Assembly: GCA_002633005.1 (NCBI GenBank)
Contig: NMRA01000354.1
Coordinates: 299,634 to 363,633, forward strand
Direction: 5' to 3'
Origin: Phoronis australis
Lineage: Eukaryota; Phoronida; Phoronidae
DNA: 64,000 bases
Shown: positions 22,639-36,345 of the stretch, piece after piece
Numbering within the stretch: the first letter of the stretch is position 1
How the letters are laid out: every line of letters begins with the position of its first letter
Notes under the pieces: model-generated
The model's input: only the letters and a program-made list of their open reading frames with translations
What the model was told of the DNA's origin: nothing
Databases searched by the model: none
Made by a program: the position numbers and the translations under genes

Positions 22639-25600
22639 TTATCGCCTTACCTTCCTCTCAAAATTGTTGAATAAGTAATGAAAAAGATCTTTGAAAAAGT
22701 AGCTATGATGCGCTGTATTCCATGACAGTACAGCGTCGACACCTGGTGGCACTCCACTCCAAGACTCTATTGATAATGGATACTTGTCTCCGCCGTTGTG
22801 TTTCCAGTACTTGTCTCCTGTGAAACGAAAGAATATTGAGACACGCTGTTGAAAAAATCACACTTAATAGCAACTGAACGTTAAACTTTTAAATATGAGT
22901 GCGACTGACTACACATTTTTCTCGCCAACCCAAATTATGACAACTTAAGTTTTTGGTCAGCCCAAGCACGAAGAAGCGGAATAACCATTCAAGATACATT
23001 TTAGGATACCGACCAACAGAGAGGTCTCGCCTCGTTGGCGCAAGGACATAAGAAAGTTTATGCCGGTGACGGAGGGGCGGGAGATTGAAAATTGAGACGA
23101 CCGCGGAGGAACAATTCGAAACTCTCCCAAACCTAAGGAGGGATAGAGATGGAATTCGATAATCAGGCTTGGCAACCGGGCTTGGAGAAGAAATTATGAT
23201 CACCAATGACAGTTCTGGTTACTAGAGCACTCGGACATTTTGTTACTTAGATGCCCGAAAAACATTTAAGTGGTATTATCAGCGAGAAAACTGATCTTCC
23301 GAAACGCTCCGCAAATGAGCTAAACTAAAATCTAAAAAACATCGGATTTTGTTGTTTTATAGCTCTGGTCAAATTCGATAACTTCGAAAAGTCTAACCCG
23401 ATTTCCGTTCGTAAATACGATAATATTCCTTTATCTTGTTCTGGTCGGCCAGCAACTAGCAAGAGTTTGTGACTCAATCGAAGGTTAATATCGCTTTCAA
23501 ATTTTTATATCAATGATCAAAAGAATTGTTCTTGAAGATTATAGAGCAGTGATAAGTAATAACACCTGGTTTATTAATCTGAATAAATGAGTTGATTAAA
23601 TTGGGCGTGGCTTTTAATCGCGGTACAAGACAATACACGCGCACATGCTATCTTGAAGATATCAATGAGTTATGGCAGGGGTGATTTCTTAGGTTATAAC
23701 AACCTTCGATATAACTGTTGACATGGAGGGAAATGTTACAGATGAAGTGTTAAAAAGGAATTGACGTATGCCCACCAGTGTCGATGTGAAAATAAAAATT
23801 ACCTTTAAAAGCATACAATTCTCCGTTCACACCAAGCACGAACGCAGCATCTATTTTATTCGGAAAACTGGGAAACACTTTTTGAATTCTGGCTAATCTT
23901 TTCAAGGCGTAGTTTTCATACACGTAGACTAAGTAATCCTACAAATTGAGATATGCTTTTAACACTAGACCAACCAATAATTTATCATGACAGTTCAGGG
24001 GCCTTTTTCTTGAAGAGACTATTGGCTTTTGTGTTTAGCCACAAGTCAGAAATTTGACTAGAAATAGCCAAAATCAGAGCATATGTAAACAAAGACAGTG
24101 TATTAATCGACGTTTCGATTCATTGTCATTAAACCATTCTCCCAATACTCCACTCGGGTAACACAGGTCGAAAACAGTCTGCACAGGTACACGTCAAAAT
24201 GCACTGTGAGGGGAGACATCAGAAATCAAAACAGTTAGAACTCAGGTGAATCAATGTTTCTATCGATAAATAGTCACTTGAAAAGTTGAAAGAAACAGGC
24301 AGATTGGAAGATTTTACCCCCGAGGAATCCGACGATGTCGTGTACCCAATAGTCATAATCAGGTGATTAGTGTAATCGGGGCCCGGCCTTGTGGCTTAAA
24401 CACGCCTGATGTACCGCAAAAGGCATCAGGCTGCCTTCACTCTTTTTTAGTCTTTTTTGTCATTTGCATTTCTCGATACGTTTCTTCTGTCTTGTCGAGC
24501 AGACTACGGTTTCTAGTTGTTGAAAGATATCCTGACTTGGAGACTAAGCCTGTTTTGTGTAGGCTGTATTTTAGCTGAAAGTCAAAAGACAAAAAGGCAA
24601 TAAACTCTTTGAGAAAACAGGCCCCTGGAAAGAGGTTTGGGACAAGAAGTGGTTGGATTACTAGGAGCAATTGAGGGACAGGATGACAAAGACAAATGTT
24701 TTGACGATAAGGGGTATTTATGGCGTCCGCGGATGCGGTACTGGGATAGAGACCGTGGCCTCTTTCTCTCTGTGTGCCATTGTTACTCAGGCCTGCGTAA
24801 CAATTTTACCGTCTGACGGAGCTGCAAAATAACTCAGTAAAACTATATATCCACGTGGAACTGAGAAAATATAGAATTTTCACGTTACATTTTCATTTCA
24901 TTCACTGTGCATACAGTTGCAGGATAGAAGGCTGGCCAACATGGTCACTACACTATCATATCTGGTTCGGGACTACTCCCTACACCAGTTCCTCGTTACA
25001 GTCATCGCTGAAGGGTATCACAGGCACAATAAGGATCAAAATCAAAGTTTCAAATGGTGACATTTGTTTTTAAACCTGTGCATACATATTCATATTTTTT
25101 ATTTTCCTTTAAGCGCCAATAAATCCGCGTTCTAATCCTAGAAACTTAATTTTGATTTAGAACAATTTCCGCTATAAATGTGGTCCCAACATGTTCCTAA
25201 CTCAGGTGAAAAGTGATGCTTGAGCTTGCAATAAATTAATTGTTCGTTGTTTCTCCTGACCATGCCAAGCAAATCAAGTGACACGTCGTGACAAGCCAAC
25301 ATGTAGAGCCTGCCTCTCGTTCAGTAACGCTAGGAACTCGCTAAAAAGCAAGACTTCGCGAGTTTACGTGAGATGCTGCCGTGTATTTTAAATGAGAGCA
25401 CGTGACTTTGGCATAAAATAACCAGACGACACAAGATTCGATAACAAAGACAGAAGACAGAGTCAGAAGAGTTCCAACAAAACACAGCCGTATGAATAAC
25501 ACTAAAAGCATAATGGCGAACGGAACAATTTGAAACCAACTTCAAAACTTTAAGTAGTCTAAATTAAAATTTATTTTTGTATAACTTAATGCATCTTTAT

Positions 25601-27415
25601 ATCCGTTTAAACTTTTTTCTTGATTTTTCCATTATCTCCAAAACTCAACCGTTATTTGCAAGTAAAAATATAAACCTTTATGAAACGTGTCCACATAAAC
25701 TTGCCGTAACAATTGTCAATACCGTAAACAAGTACGTTAATCCGTTATAGTCTCCGATTGCTGCTGTGATGACGTCAGTCAAACTCACGCCTCGGAACAA
25801 GCTTTTGACCAGCGCTGCTTTTTGAAACATCTTCTCTCCAAGTACATAAAGGTATTTTCCTGAGTAGAAAACAAAATTTATAAACAGTTTGCGGCTCCCG
25901 AAAATTCTCATTTGAATGCTTTGAAAAATAACGTTCTCAATTATCTATAAATAATCTCCAATGATTCGTACTTCAATTCAATTTCAAAATGACAAAAGGT
26001 CATGTCAAATGCCTACAAACACACGTCTTTATGAAAAACTAACCCTAATCCGACTACTTGTAAGACTTAAGATCGTTATCTAACAAAATGATATTTAACT
26101 ACTCTCCAGTTACAAGAGCCAAAAGAAATTTTTAAAAAATCTGAGGGACAACGTGCACCATAATTCTTTGTCAAGTATACCAAATAATTTCCTCGCCGAT
26201 ATTACCTCTAAACGCATATGTTTTTTGATCGGGTGTCGCTGCAATGGCGTCGATTTTACCATTGATACACGGATTGTCGTAAGTTTTTCTTCTAAAGAAA
26301 AGAGTCGGTTTTTTCACCATGGAGTCGGTACGTGTTTCGTTTCTTTTCATTGCTGCAAAAGACGTCTTTACATGATGCATAGTGATGATCTCTACCTGTG
26401 GAGTGGTGGTAGAATAACTGAGCACAACAAAGATAAGGGCACGTTTAAAAATATAGCTATAGTGGCACAAGATATATGGCATGAAAAAATACAAAGAACA
26501 CCGATGTACGACTTTTCGATTGATTTGTTCACGGGTGGCGTGTACAGTGCCCTCTGATATATGGGAATAAGTCGTATCCACAGGTACATCGTCTCATTAC
26601 GTAACATTACAAAAAACCTGTTTCGTTAAATCTTGATTCTGGAACTCACAGTCAAACATTTTCGCCGGTAGGTAAAAAGGTGAGTGGAAACAGCGCTAAC
26701 AAACGAGCTCAATATCTTCACTGAGCTAATTTCATCACGCTATAGCATATTGTGGACACATGTTCGACCCATATGTCGAAAAAAAATTATTTGTCTCTAA
26801 AAAGTAGAGTTTTTGCTTAGAGTTATCTTATTTAATTGTAAACATTCATCTAGATATGTTCGAATTAAACCTCACAATTACCATAACTAAAACCTTTTAC
26901 CATATAAGATTTTTATAGCTTCAACGTCGCTGCTTGATAACGTATAATCTGGCAGCCCATCTTCGTTGACGCTGGCAAAGAATTTGGGAAACATGGGACG
27001 CATGAGCGAGGTGAACATAGTAGTGTACCCGAAGTGACCAAGACCGAGTGAGTGTCCGACTTCGTGCGCAGCAATCACGAAAAGACTTGTCCCTTAATCG
27101 AAAAGAAATAAACATGTTTGTTACGGAGATCATGATCAGGAAAATATAGTATTTCTGTTGATGATGAGAATGAAGACGTGGTGATGATGGAGGTGATGAT
27201 GACGACAACAACGATGATGACAATGGTAATAGTGACGATGATGATGATAATTATAATTGTGAGTAATCATGACCAGAATGGTGATGATGATGATGATAAT
27301 GATGGTGATGATGATGGTGATGATGATGATGATGGTGGTGGAGGTGATGATGATGATGAGGATGATAATGATGATGGTGATGATGATGATGGTGATGATG
27401 GTGATGATGGTGATG

Positions 27416-27447
<32 letters not shown>

Positions 27448-30400
27448 GATGATGATGGTGATGATGATGGTGATGATGACGATGATGGTGACAAATGGTT
27501 CCAAGAGTAATGACTCGGGGTACTTCCACTACAGAGGTACATGACATTTTACGAAAGTATACAGTTTTTAACAAAATTTCCAACTCTTCAAAACTTTACA
27601 AAATGTTCTATTTTTCAGCTATAAAAATGTACAGAAGGCTTTTTGATATTCAATTATATAGTTTTTATAACACCTGTTCCAAAAGATGTTTATAACACCT
27701 GTTCCAAAAGATGCTTTCAGTTTAGACTGGAGAATCATAAATCATAATGTACTCAACCTCAGAACAATTGGTAAGTATCTTGAGTTCGCCCAAAAGTAGA
27801 ATAGAAAATGTCAAAAATAATTTCGAGTTAGATTTCGAGTATATAGCTTGGACACCGGGCCCTGGTCAGAATTATCTCCACATGGCACCACACGTGGGTA
27901 TTTTCATTAAAAAATATGAGGTCATTGGTGATCCCGGACTTCAAAACCAATGTCACGTTAGTATTTATGGCTTTGGTAGTGCGACGTCATTTTCCATGCT
28001 TCCCATACTCATAAGTTTTCAATCTCGACTTTCAGTGATTCTTAGCCGAACTATATCTGGCAAAATGTCGTCGATTTCCATAACATATTTTGCGACACTG
28101 AGCCGACTCGCGGTCGAATCGGTTTCGCCGTTAGGTGACTGATCGGTAGTGCCCTGAGAAAACTTTCTGCCCCCTTTCTTCTTTTCAAATACAATCTCAA
28201 CAACGTACACAAAACACTAAGCCGCTGTATTTTGAACTAAATTAGGAGAAACTAGATGACCACTGTNGGTGATGATGATGATGATGATAATCAAATGAAG
28301 ATGATGATCAGGTAATTGACGACGATGGTGATGATTATGATTATGATGATGATGATTGCAGGAGTGATGATGATGATGGTGGTGATGATGATGATGATGA
28401 TGATGATGACAGCAATAATGGTGATGGTGATGACGGTGACAATGATGATGGCAGCGGTGGTGGCGATGATAACAGTGGTGATGCGTGAAGATATCGAAAA
28501 ATTATTTTGACAACTAAAATGGTGACGACTATAATAAATATGATGACGTTTCTGTAACGGAGGTAGTGAAAAATACCACACCTATCTCTTCTCTTGTAGT
28601 TCTCGCGTGCCAAAATACATCGTCGTTGAAATGAATATCGCCCCCGTAGTTTGGATAGAACCCGTGTGCATTAACCTTTTTACTGAGAAATGGTTGTTCA
28701 CAGCCATGGTGTCCCTTTCCAAAGTATATTTCGATATCAACATGTAGAGAGATATGGTCACGTCGAAACTTTACATCAACGACATCGCTCCATTTCTGTT
28801 TTGTAAATATGATGATGGCATGATACTATAGAATTTAATATGAGTATATTTAAACTGTGAGTGTAAACTCTTTAAGTAATGTCCTGCTCTCCAACAGATA
28901 GACGATGTCATTCAGCGGATATAGCATCATATTAGCTAGACTTAAACTGGTAACTTTAATGATCTAAAAAAATACAGTAACCACTGAGACGAAACTAAAA
29001 ATGTCCAGGCGGAAGTTAAAAATGTAAGTAAATAGGACGCTCATTGAATTTTTTGACGAATCTTTTGAAAGCAGTTCAGTAGCCGAAAAACTCATTTAAA
29101 TAGCCAGCATTGAGTTTCGATTAGTGTACCTCGTTAACTGCAGTATCGTCATTTTCACGCACCTTGAAAGCTCTGTAAATGTCTCGATCGATTTCCGCTT
29201 GTGTCAACTCTGTGTTTTCAGAATACTTTGAAATTCGATAGGTGAGCTCAGTTTTGTTCCATTTTCCGGCATTGGGAGCTAAAACACAAATGCAACTAAT
29301 AGTAATTACATATGCGACTGTACACTTGAAAATCAGTTCAAAATTAAAAATGACAGAGCACCTCGATGCTGTAGTTCATCGAGAGCCACAACCTATCGAA
29401 TAACAGACAATGTCTGCTAAGATGATCGTTGATCGTCCACTCATACTCTTGAATCATCCGTAGCGTCGGATCTCTTCTTGCATGTGAACGGTATTTGCGC
29501 ATGTGCGAACTTCTATTATACGGTCAATTATTCTTTATTTTGAAAGTTTCATATAATGACAAATGTCCGCACACGCGCAAATAACGTTCACAAGGAAAAT
29601 TTGCGCCGCCTCATTATTATAATACCCGAAATGTCGCGAATGATGTTTGAACATGAGCACAACCACTCTTGCCCTTAGTCGTCACCAATCTCTTGTTAAT
29701 TGGGCACATGCTCCCACCTTCCATTTCCTGGATTTGTCCCCGTATATACTACTAATACAACAACGTACCTTGTTAACAATAACAACAGCATTAATAACAA
29801 CAACACGAACAACAAGAACAACAACCACAAGAAAAGTCGTTGTTTTTTCTTATCATTCAATATTTCTTCATTGTCAGTCATCATTGTTGATGTCTGTTAA
29901 GATTTGAACTGTATAGATTAAACTGCATTAGAGTCGAACATTACGAATATAATATTTTGCGTTCCTTCTTCGACGGCGTTTCAAATTATAGTCCCCGTCT
30001 CCGTTTCCACATCGAGTCTTGTTCATTAATCGCCTTGTTGGAGGATCTAAGTCACCTGAAAATCAACAACCACGTGTTACTGCAACAAAGTCTCAATTGT
30101 CGCAAAACATTGTGTTGTTGTAAAGGGGCACGAATTCTGCAATGGAACCATCAAAGTTGTAGCGCTTTGACTGGATATTGCATGTCTAGCTACTGTTGAT
30201 CGTTTCTCTGTTGAGTGCATCCTGATGAATTTCGAGGTTCGTCGGAACAGATGTTAGTGAAGTTAGGATTTTTAGAGTGCTCCATTTGCTTAATCGTCAC
30301 GTCAAGTTTACACTAGTATTTTTTCATTGAATGTTAGTTTCTTAGAACTGCGGATTTGTGGAACCACAGACAATAGCACACGGACCGCCAATCTGTATAT

Positions 30401-32047
30401 TCTCACTGCACAAGATCAATGACCTTGCGCAGTACAGTCGGATGGCTGTTAATTGCAATGTTTCGGAAACAAGGACGCGCTGAACTGGACGACTCGTGAG
30501 CTGTGAGTTACTAAATCTTAAATACATTCGATCAGATAGCAAATCCGGGGTTCACTTTTTTCGTAATTGTGAGTCCAAAATTAGTGAACAAACTCTCTTG
30601 GTTTAAGGACATTTTTACAACAGTTGATAGCACGATGAATAGAAACATTTACCGAAAATGTCTTTTTTGCCTAAAAGTGTCTAATAATTCTCATGGGATT
30701 TTAGTTGGTTGTACCATATGTCTTGTGATGCTGTTGTTTCTCTATTGACCGCGACGCCATAATTCACTAAAGGTGTCTGCCGGTTACTTCCAGCAACTGA
30801 GTACTACGTCCTCTACCTACTTTACAGACAATGCCTGCTGGAACACAAGTTTGTCTAAATTTTGCAAATCATATCGTTACCTGTGGTAATTACAAAACCT
30901 AAATGAACCAAAACTCGGTACCGGGTGCTAACAAACACAAAAAGGGTCTGGTAATGGAAAACTCGACAGCCTTCCAGGAATATCAACATATTCCAGAAAA
31001 ATGTCTCGTTCAACCACGGCATTTTATGAACAACATCTCTCCCGCAAAGTTAGTGTCAAAATTTGAGAAAAGATGTCAAAAGTGAAACTACTGATCATTT
31101 TTTAATTGTATTCCATTTGGAAACGAGAGCACTGTTCCTACTTGCAGACGAAAAAGTCGTTTTTTGGAAGTGACCTTTTTAACGACAGATATATTTAATT
31201 TGGAACTGCGTGAGGTCTGTTTTGAAACATCTGCGAAGGTAGAATATTCCAATTATTTTGAAAACCGTCGCTCTCGAAAACTGCTAGGAAAGCAAGCATA
31301 CATGAGTAGCAATGGTTTCTGACTGTCTGCTACTCTGCGTCACAGCGCCACCTATGTGGAGATGTGACACTGTGAAGTTATGATTAACGATACTCGGAAT
31401 TTCGTGTATACAGATGACAGCCTACGGAAATGTTTTATTAATTTGACGCCTTGTGTTCCTGATTGTACCAAAAAACACGAACGTCTGTAAAATGCATCAA
31501 TTCATTCTGTTGCGACAATCGCAAGCCCTGAAGGCATTTTCAATAGGTTGAACAGTATAATCATGCATTTCTCAGCATCAACCAACCGCAATGTTTGAAA
31601 GTTATTTTCTAACCCGCCAGAATGTCGGAATGTTACTTCTTTCTGTTAACCAACGATAATTAGCAAAGTTGAGGAAAGATCTGTGCTGGCATGTCCGCAA
31701 CTCATTGTAGCACTCGGGGGGAATTTTGGGAAGGAATAAAACCCACAATGCTACCTCTCGTGGAACTGCGAAAAACTGCTCACAAACCGATATATAATAT
31801 GGACATTGAAAGAGAGTGACGTCTCCTCTGGGAATTAATAGAACAATATCGGAGAATCTGTTGTCTACGATCTATGATTGAACTAGTTTAAATGACATAC
31901 CAGTCTCAGCAAGCCCGTGAATCCGCTGAAACTGTTGTATTGCATACTTCATGTAACTTTCGTCGTAACTGGCGTCTCCAGTGCTATCGGCATCCATGTA
32001 ATGGAACTGTTGTAAATATTTCTGTAAAAACGCAAACGCTTCGAAAC
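22639..32047 (-). CDS. Matrix metalloproteinase with cysteine switch, furin-type site and hemopexin repeats
   Basis: Exons, 5' to 3' on the minus strand: 32047-31901 (prodomain, peptidoglycan-binding-like), 30055-29945 (cysteine switch TRCGNGD, then KRRRRR), 29278-29163 (start of the catalytic domain, KWNKTELTYRIS), 28795-28582 (GGDIHFNDDVFWHA calcium/zinc segment), 27092-26901 (HEVGHSLGLGH zinc site and Met-turn SLMRPMF), 26352-26206 (hinge and hemopexin start NPCINGKIDA), 25859-25723, 23938-23803 and 22817-22639 (hemopexin repeats 2-4). All phases join over about 459 codons. The polybasic run before the catalytic domain matches furin-activated MMPs. Family knowledge makes this a secreted or surface zinc endopeptidase of the extracellular matrix. 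The signal-peptide exon is not certain. The last exon, as read, ends at TAA without the closing hemopexin cysteine. Alternatively, AAG|GTAAGG at about 22651 may splice to an unseen exon. The cysteine switch is non-canonical (usually PRCGVPD). Confidence 0.88.
24404..24431. repeat. Short hairpin in an MMP intron
   Basis: The 8-bp perfect stem GCCTGATG / CATCAGGC encloses a 12-base loop. No RNA family is recognised. Confidence 0.5.
27179..27490. repeat. GAT/GGTGAT microsatellite array 1 in an MMP intron
   Basis: About 310 bp of interrupted GAT triplets with many GGTGAT variants. All frames are open, so they yield artificial poly-Asp, poly-Met, poly-His or poly-Ser readings. The array lies on the 5' side (in gene sense) of the zinc-site exon and begins only about 90 bp from that exon's acceptor. 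Confidence 0.95.
27664..27713. repeat. Perfect 25-bp tandem duplication
   Basis: TTTATAACACCTGTTCCAAA plus AGATG occurs twice head to tail with no mismatch. It lies in the MMP intron between the two GAT arrays. Its perfection implies a recent event. Confidence 0.85.
28268..28470. repeat. GAT microsatellite array 2 in the same MMP intron
   Basis: About 200 bp of GAT, GGT and GAC triplets, starting one base after an ambiguous N at 28267. It lies about 110 bp from the exon at 28582-28795. Unit type and interruptions resemble array 1. Confidence 0.9.
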
Positions 32048-32706
32048 CTGTTTCCCTTATTGTCATCCAGCGGCAGAAACTTCGATAGAAAAATGAATAA
32101 AAAATTGGATATCAAACTTAATTGATTTTTGTCAAGTTACTCTTTGTTATTTGTTTTTAAACCCTTCAATTATTGCAAATCAATAATTATCGGTACACTT
32201 TTAGCATAGCAAAATGACCAACTCATTTAAAAATAATGTTTATGATAAGATAGTTAAGAAAATGACTGCCACGGTCACTTTGTGAAAATAGTTCTTACAT
32301 GTTTTACGTATCCGTTTTCCCCATATTATACTTTATTTAAAAAAAAGTTTTAAAAGTGCTACTTCTGTAGCTGTTGCCAAGGGACCACAGAACGACACAA
32401 AACAACGTACTTTTCTATTTGGTATTAATATTTATTCGTTTTTGAAAAATGCTGCATAAACTGACCTATACAAAAAGTCTGACGAAAAACTCTACTGCCT
32501 AATCACTCAAGCCTCCTTTTGTAATAGATGCGCATTTCTGTGAATCACGTTGCCATGAAGTAAACAAAGTGCCAAGTAGCCCAGGGCCCCGTGTCGTCGT
32601 TTTTTCCAGTAAGCTTAAATAGCATTTCGCCGGCTGTTTAGCTGGCTAAAAACGGAAACAGAATTAAACCTTTTACCCTTAAATTCTATTTTATAATATT
32701 CCTTAC

Positions 32707-32861
32707 CGTAACAGGATTCTATTTCGTTGTCAACTAAAGTCACAAGCGATGCGTGCATAAGCGCATGCGCCATTTTCGAATTCAGGGTTGGAAAATCCCC
32801 AGTAACGTGTAAAGCGTTATCTTGAGCCGCTGATGGTTCGATGTCCTTGTTGGTAGTGGAA
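32707..32861 (-). CDS. Possible N-terminal exon of the metalloproteinase
   Basis: Between an acceptor (AAAATTTTAG) and a donor (TACG|GTAAGG), 155 bp are open in one minus frame and end in phase 1, as required by the next MMP exon at 32047. It encodes about 51 residues containing VTGDFPTLNSKMAHALMHAS. It is not clearly a signal peptide, so it may be a second exon after a leader exon, an exon of another gene, or chance. Confidence 0.35.
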
Positions 32862-34200
32862 CTAAAATTTTAAAAGACTGACTTTGTTAGAGCAAAAGGT
32901 TTTTAAGCCCGTTCTTCTGTTGAAAATGAAAATCACCTTTTTAGTCATCTTGAGGCTGAACAGGACGAAATGCAGCTTTAGAATTGAGCCCACCTTACAG
33001 CGATAGGGACCTTCGATATGGTGGTCTAAGGGCTGCAACTGGTGGCGGCGAAGGGGGAATTAATGGCCTCCGGGAGGATGGAATTGGTGGCCACCAGGAG
33101 GGTAGAACCCCAAAAAGATCCGCTTCACGCCATGCGTATCACTTTTGTTTTTCTGTACTTAGAGTACAAAATATTACCCAATTAGTTGAATATATTAGCT
33201 GATTTATTCGCCGATATACCGAAAATACCACTGAATCCCCCTCTTAAAATCAAAGTGGAATTCCACAGTATACGTATTTGTGCGTAATGCAGAGGACAAA
33301 TACTGTGTGGTGGCCCTTGGAACGGTCTTGAGCAAGGGAGTCATCTCATTGTTTACATCTCATTGCTTACAGGTTTCGCGGGCAAACTGTCCCAACAGCA
33401 AGACAGAAGCTTTGCAACTCAATGGCGTGAGGAAAACGAAAGTTTTATCGAAAACTTCCTTACCACGTAATCAACGGAGTCTTCCGCATTCAAACACGAA
33501 ATAAATATGTCCACTAAAAGTAGACCCATTTGCCAATCCAACTCCATCACAGATTGAATGACGCTATAATTGTGACGTTCAGTTGTCGTAGACTCGGAGA
33601 TCAAGTGATCAAACAGAGCCAGCTATGCCAAGTACCCGTATATCATGGTATGTTGTGCATGGATAAATAATAGATGCTGGAATGCCGTGCAGTTACCGAC
33701 GGATAAGAATACAAAATAGTAAAAAAGAAAACGACGAGCGTCGGTTCAAAAATTTATTAAAATATTCCCCACGTTTCGTGCTCTTTCTCAAGGACAAGGG
33801 CATGACACAGACTGTCCAATAGATGGATATTAATAAAATAGCACAGGTGGCGACATGGTACACAGTAGGCAGCATGAACATTATCGGTCATGCCCTTGAT
33901 AAAGGGCCCACCGCTCGAACTGTGGGGAATATTTTAAGATATTTTAGTACCGACGCTCGTCGTTTTATTTTTTACTATTTTTGTTGTATGTGGTTTGTTT
34001 TATCATGATGTCTCACTACTCGCTGAGGTCTCATTTTATTTCTTGCCTTCGATGAATGTAGTATACATGCGAAGTACTGCGCTCTAATATAATTGTTAAA
34101 ACAGCGATGTATTTTAGACCATAGGAGACACGTAGAAAGAAGTTATGTAACAATCAATGTCAAATCCTTTTTAACGAATTCTGCATCAGAGAGCACTACT
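32862..34200. other. Intergenic interval, no recognised gene
   Basis: Only short open frames on both strands, none with family features or paired splice sites. It ends in the microsatellite that starts near 34210. Confidence 0.4.
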
Positions 34201-34209
34201 GCCGAATTA

Positions 34210-34514
34210 TACATGCATACATACATACATACAGACAGACAGACAGACAGACAGACATACATACATACAAACATACAGACAGACAGACATACATACATAC
34301 ATACATACAGACATACATACATACATACATACATACATACATACAGACATACATACATACAAACATACATACAGACATACATACATACAGATAGACATAC
34401 ATACATACAGACAGACATACATACATACATACAGACATACATACATACATACACACACACATACACACATACAAACATACATACATACATACATAAACAC
34501 ACACACGCGCACAC

Positions 34515-34557
<43 letters not shown>

Positions 34558-34575
34558 TACATACATACATACATC
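34210..34575. repeat. CATA / CAGA / CA compound microsatellite
   Basis: About 365 bp: CATA units mixed with CAGA units, then a run of CA and CACG (about 34450-34553), then CATA again. Long open frames through it (YVCMYVC-like, HTYIHTYI-like) are repeat artefacts. It lies directly upstream of the decayed LINE. Confidence 0.95.
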
Positions 34576-34639
34576 CATATAAACTTCGTTCAAAACATGG
34601 CTGAACTTAATTCAGACTCAGTCGTAGTGTCTAAACAAT

Positions 34640-36345
34640 CACCTTTCTTCAAGGCCGGGTGCAGATATGTGCCAAAATTCCTGAAAATTGCCCTCATGTG
34701 AGTTATAGCCCAAATATTCGAAAAAATATTGTGCCAGCAACTTCAAAAATGGTCGAAAGAGAAAACGTAATTAGTATGTCTCAAGCTGCGTTTAGAAAAG
34801 GGCACAGTACGATGGATCACATGTTTGTTAATAATTAAATATTTGTCACGAGAGAAAGGTAGATTCTATTGTGCTTTCGTGGATTTTAAAGCCGCTTTTG
34901 ACAGTATATATAGAAGCGCATTATATTTTAAATTAAAGAACAATCGCATAGAATGTAAGATGTATAGGATAATCAAAGCAATGTACGCTGAAGTAAAAGC
35001 GTGCGTGAGATTGAATAATGGAGCTATACGAAGTTCTTTGATTGTCAGAATGGTCTAAAACAAGGCTCTCAGCTATCACCTTTTTGTTTATTTTATTTAT
35101 AAATGTTTTCGAGCAAGAATTAGAATCCGGTGGCGGTGAAAAAATTTCCATGGAATCAGTTGAATTATTGCATCTGTTGTTTGCTGATGTTTTGCTTTTA
35201 CTTCCTACATTGCTAAAAGACTTCAGAAAAAATTGAATATTTTATGAGTATTGTCAAAAATGGAAATTGATTTGTTAACATGTCGAAGACTAAGATAATT
35301 GTTTTCAGAAAGGGGGGAATGTTAAGATCGTATAAAAAATGGACGTATGATGGGAATACTGTTAATATTGTAAATACATACAAATATTTAGGATTAATGT
35401 TTCGGAAGGTTCGAGGTCTTGCTCACATAAAACTTTATCATTACAGGCTGCCAAGGCAGAGAATTTAATGAGGAAAAATGTCAATGGTTTTAATGCATTC
35501 CGTATTAAAGTTGGTTTGAAATTATTTGCTTGTCAGATACTGCCTATACTTCATTATGGCTGTGAGATCTCTGGGTTTTAGTGAGGGGGAATGTGTTGAA
35601 ATAGTCCACACAAAATTTTGTAGAGAAATTTTAAATTTACCTAGCACGGCAATTTCATCGGCTGTTAGCGGTGAGATGAGTCGTTACTCCTTGATTGCAT
35701 ACCGACTTCCTAGAATTATGTAATATTGGTTAAAACTATTAAAATCCGATGCGTCAAAAATTGCATATCATTGCTATGAGTGGCAGAACAATACGACGGA
35801 AAATGTTCTTGATAAATCGTGCTGGGTCAATGATGTTTAGAAATTGCTATTTCAGTTTGGTTTTGGAGAAGCATGGTGCAATCAGGGTGTAGGTTCCGAG
35901 ACAAGCTTCATATCACTTTTTAAACAGAGATGCAAAGATATTGATCAGCAAAAATGGCAAGAAATTTTGAACATTTCGATTAAGCTGGAATCTTACAGAA
36001 CTTTTAAATTAAATATATGTTTTGAAAATTACTTAGATGTAATTGACAATGCAAATGTTAGATCTGATATGGTAAGATTAAGATGCACATGCAGTAATGA
36101 TTGAAAAGGGTAGACACTTGAAACTTAGCAGACCATAAAGGTTATGCCCTCTCTGTGTTAGGACATGTATCGAGTCGGCATTTTGTTACCGAATGTCCAT
36201 TCTACGATGACCTTAGGAAACGGTATTTGCCTGCATGGAGCTACAACAATCCCAGTGTTACAAAATTCAACAGACTCATGACTATGGAGGAAAAATATCT
36301 TATATGGCCAACATGTAAATGTGTTCATTTCGCATTCAAGTGAAG
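34640..36345 (+). pseudogene. Decayed LINE reverse transcriptase
   Basis: Fragments of a non-LTR reverse transcriptase lie in order across several frames: VIAQIFEKILCQQLQKW (34695-34750), YCAFVDFKAAFDS (motif A, about 34868), LLFADV (motif C position, about 35178), TKIIVFRKGG with NTYKYLGLMF (35285-35405), ILPILHYGCE-like (about 35540), HTKFCREILNLP (about 35605) and a C-terminal FVTECPFYDDLRKRY (about 36183). In-frame stops and frameshifts separate the pieces, and the catalytic FADD-type motif reads FADV. It is an inactive retrotransposon copy of a type common in invertebrate genomes. Confidence 0.85.

Noticed and set aside
24855-25073. 72-codon plus-strand frame in the MMP interval
   Set aside because: Antisense to an intron; no family features.
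27136-27583. Long overlapping frames of poly-Asp, poly-Met, poly-His, poly-Ser and poly-Ile
   Set aside because: They are translations of the GAT array in all frames; no codon-level structure or flanking domain.
27747-28210. Opposing frames of 131 and 63 codons between the GAT arrays
   Set aside because: They lie inside an MMP intron whose flanking exons join perfectly without them, and neither shows a known domain; possibly an old pseudogene fragment.
34093-34593. Long frames reading HTYIHTYI or YVCMYVC
   Set aside because: Artefacts of the CATA/CAGA/CA microsatellite.
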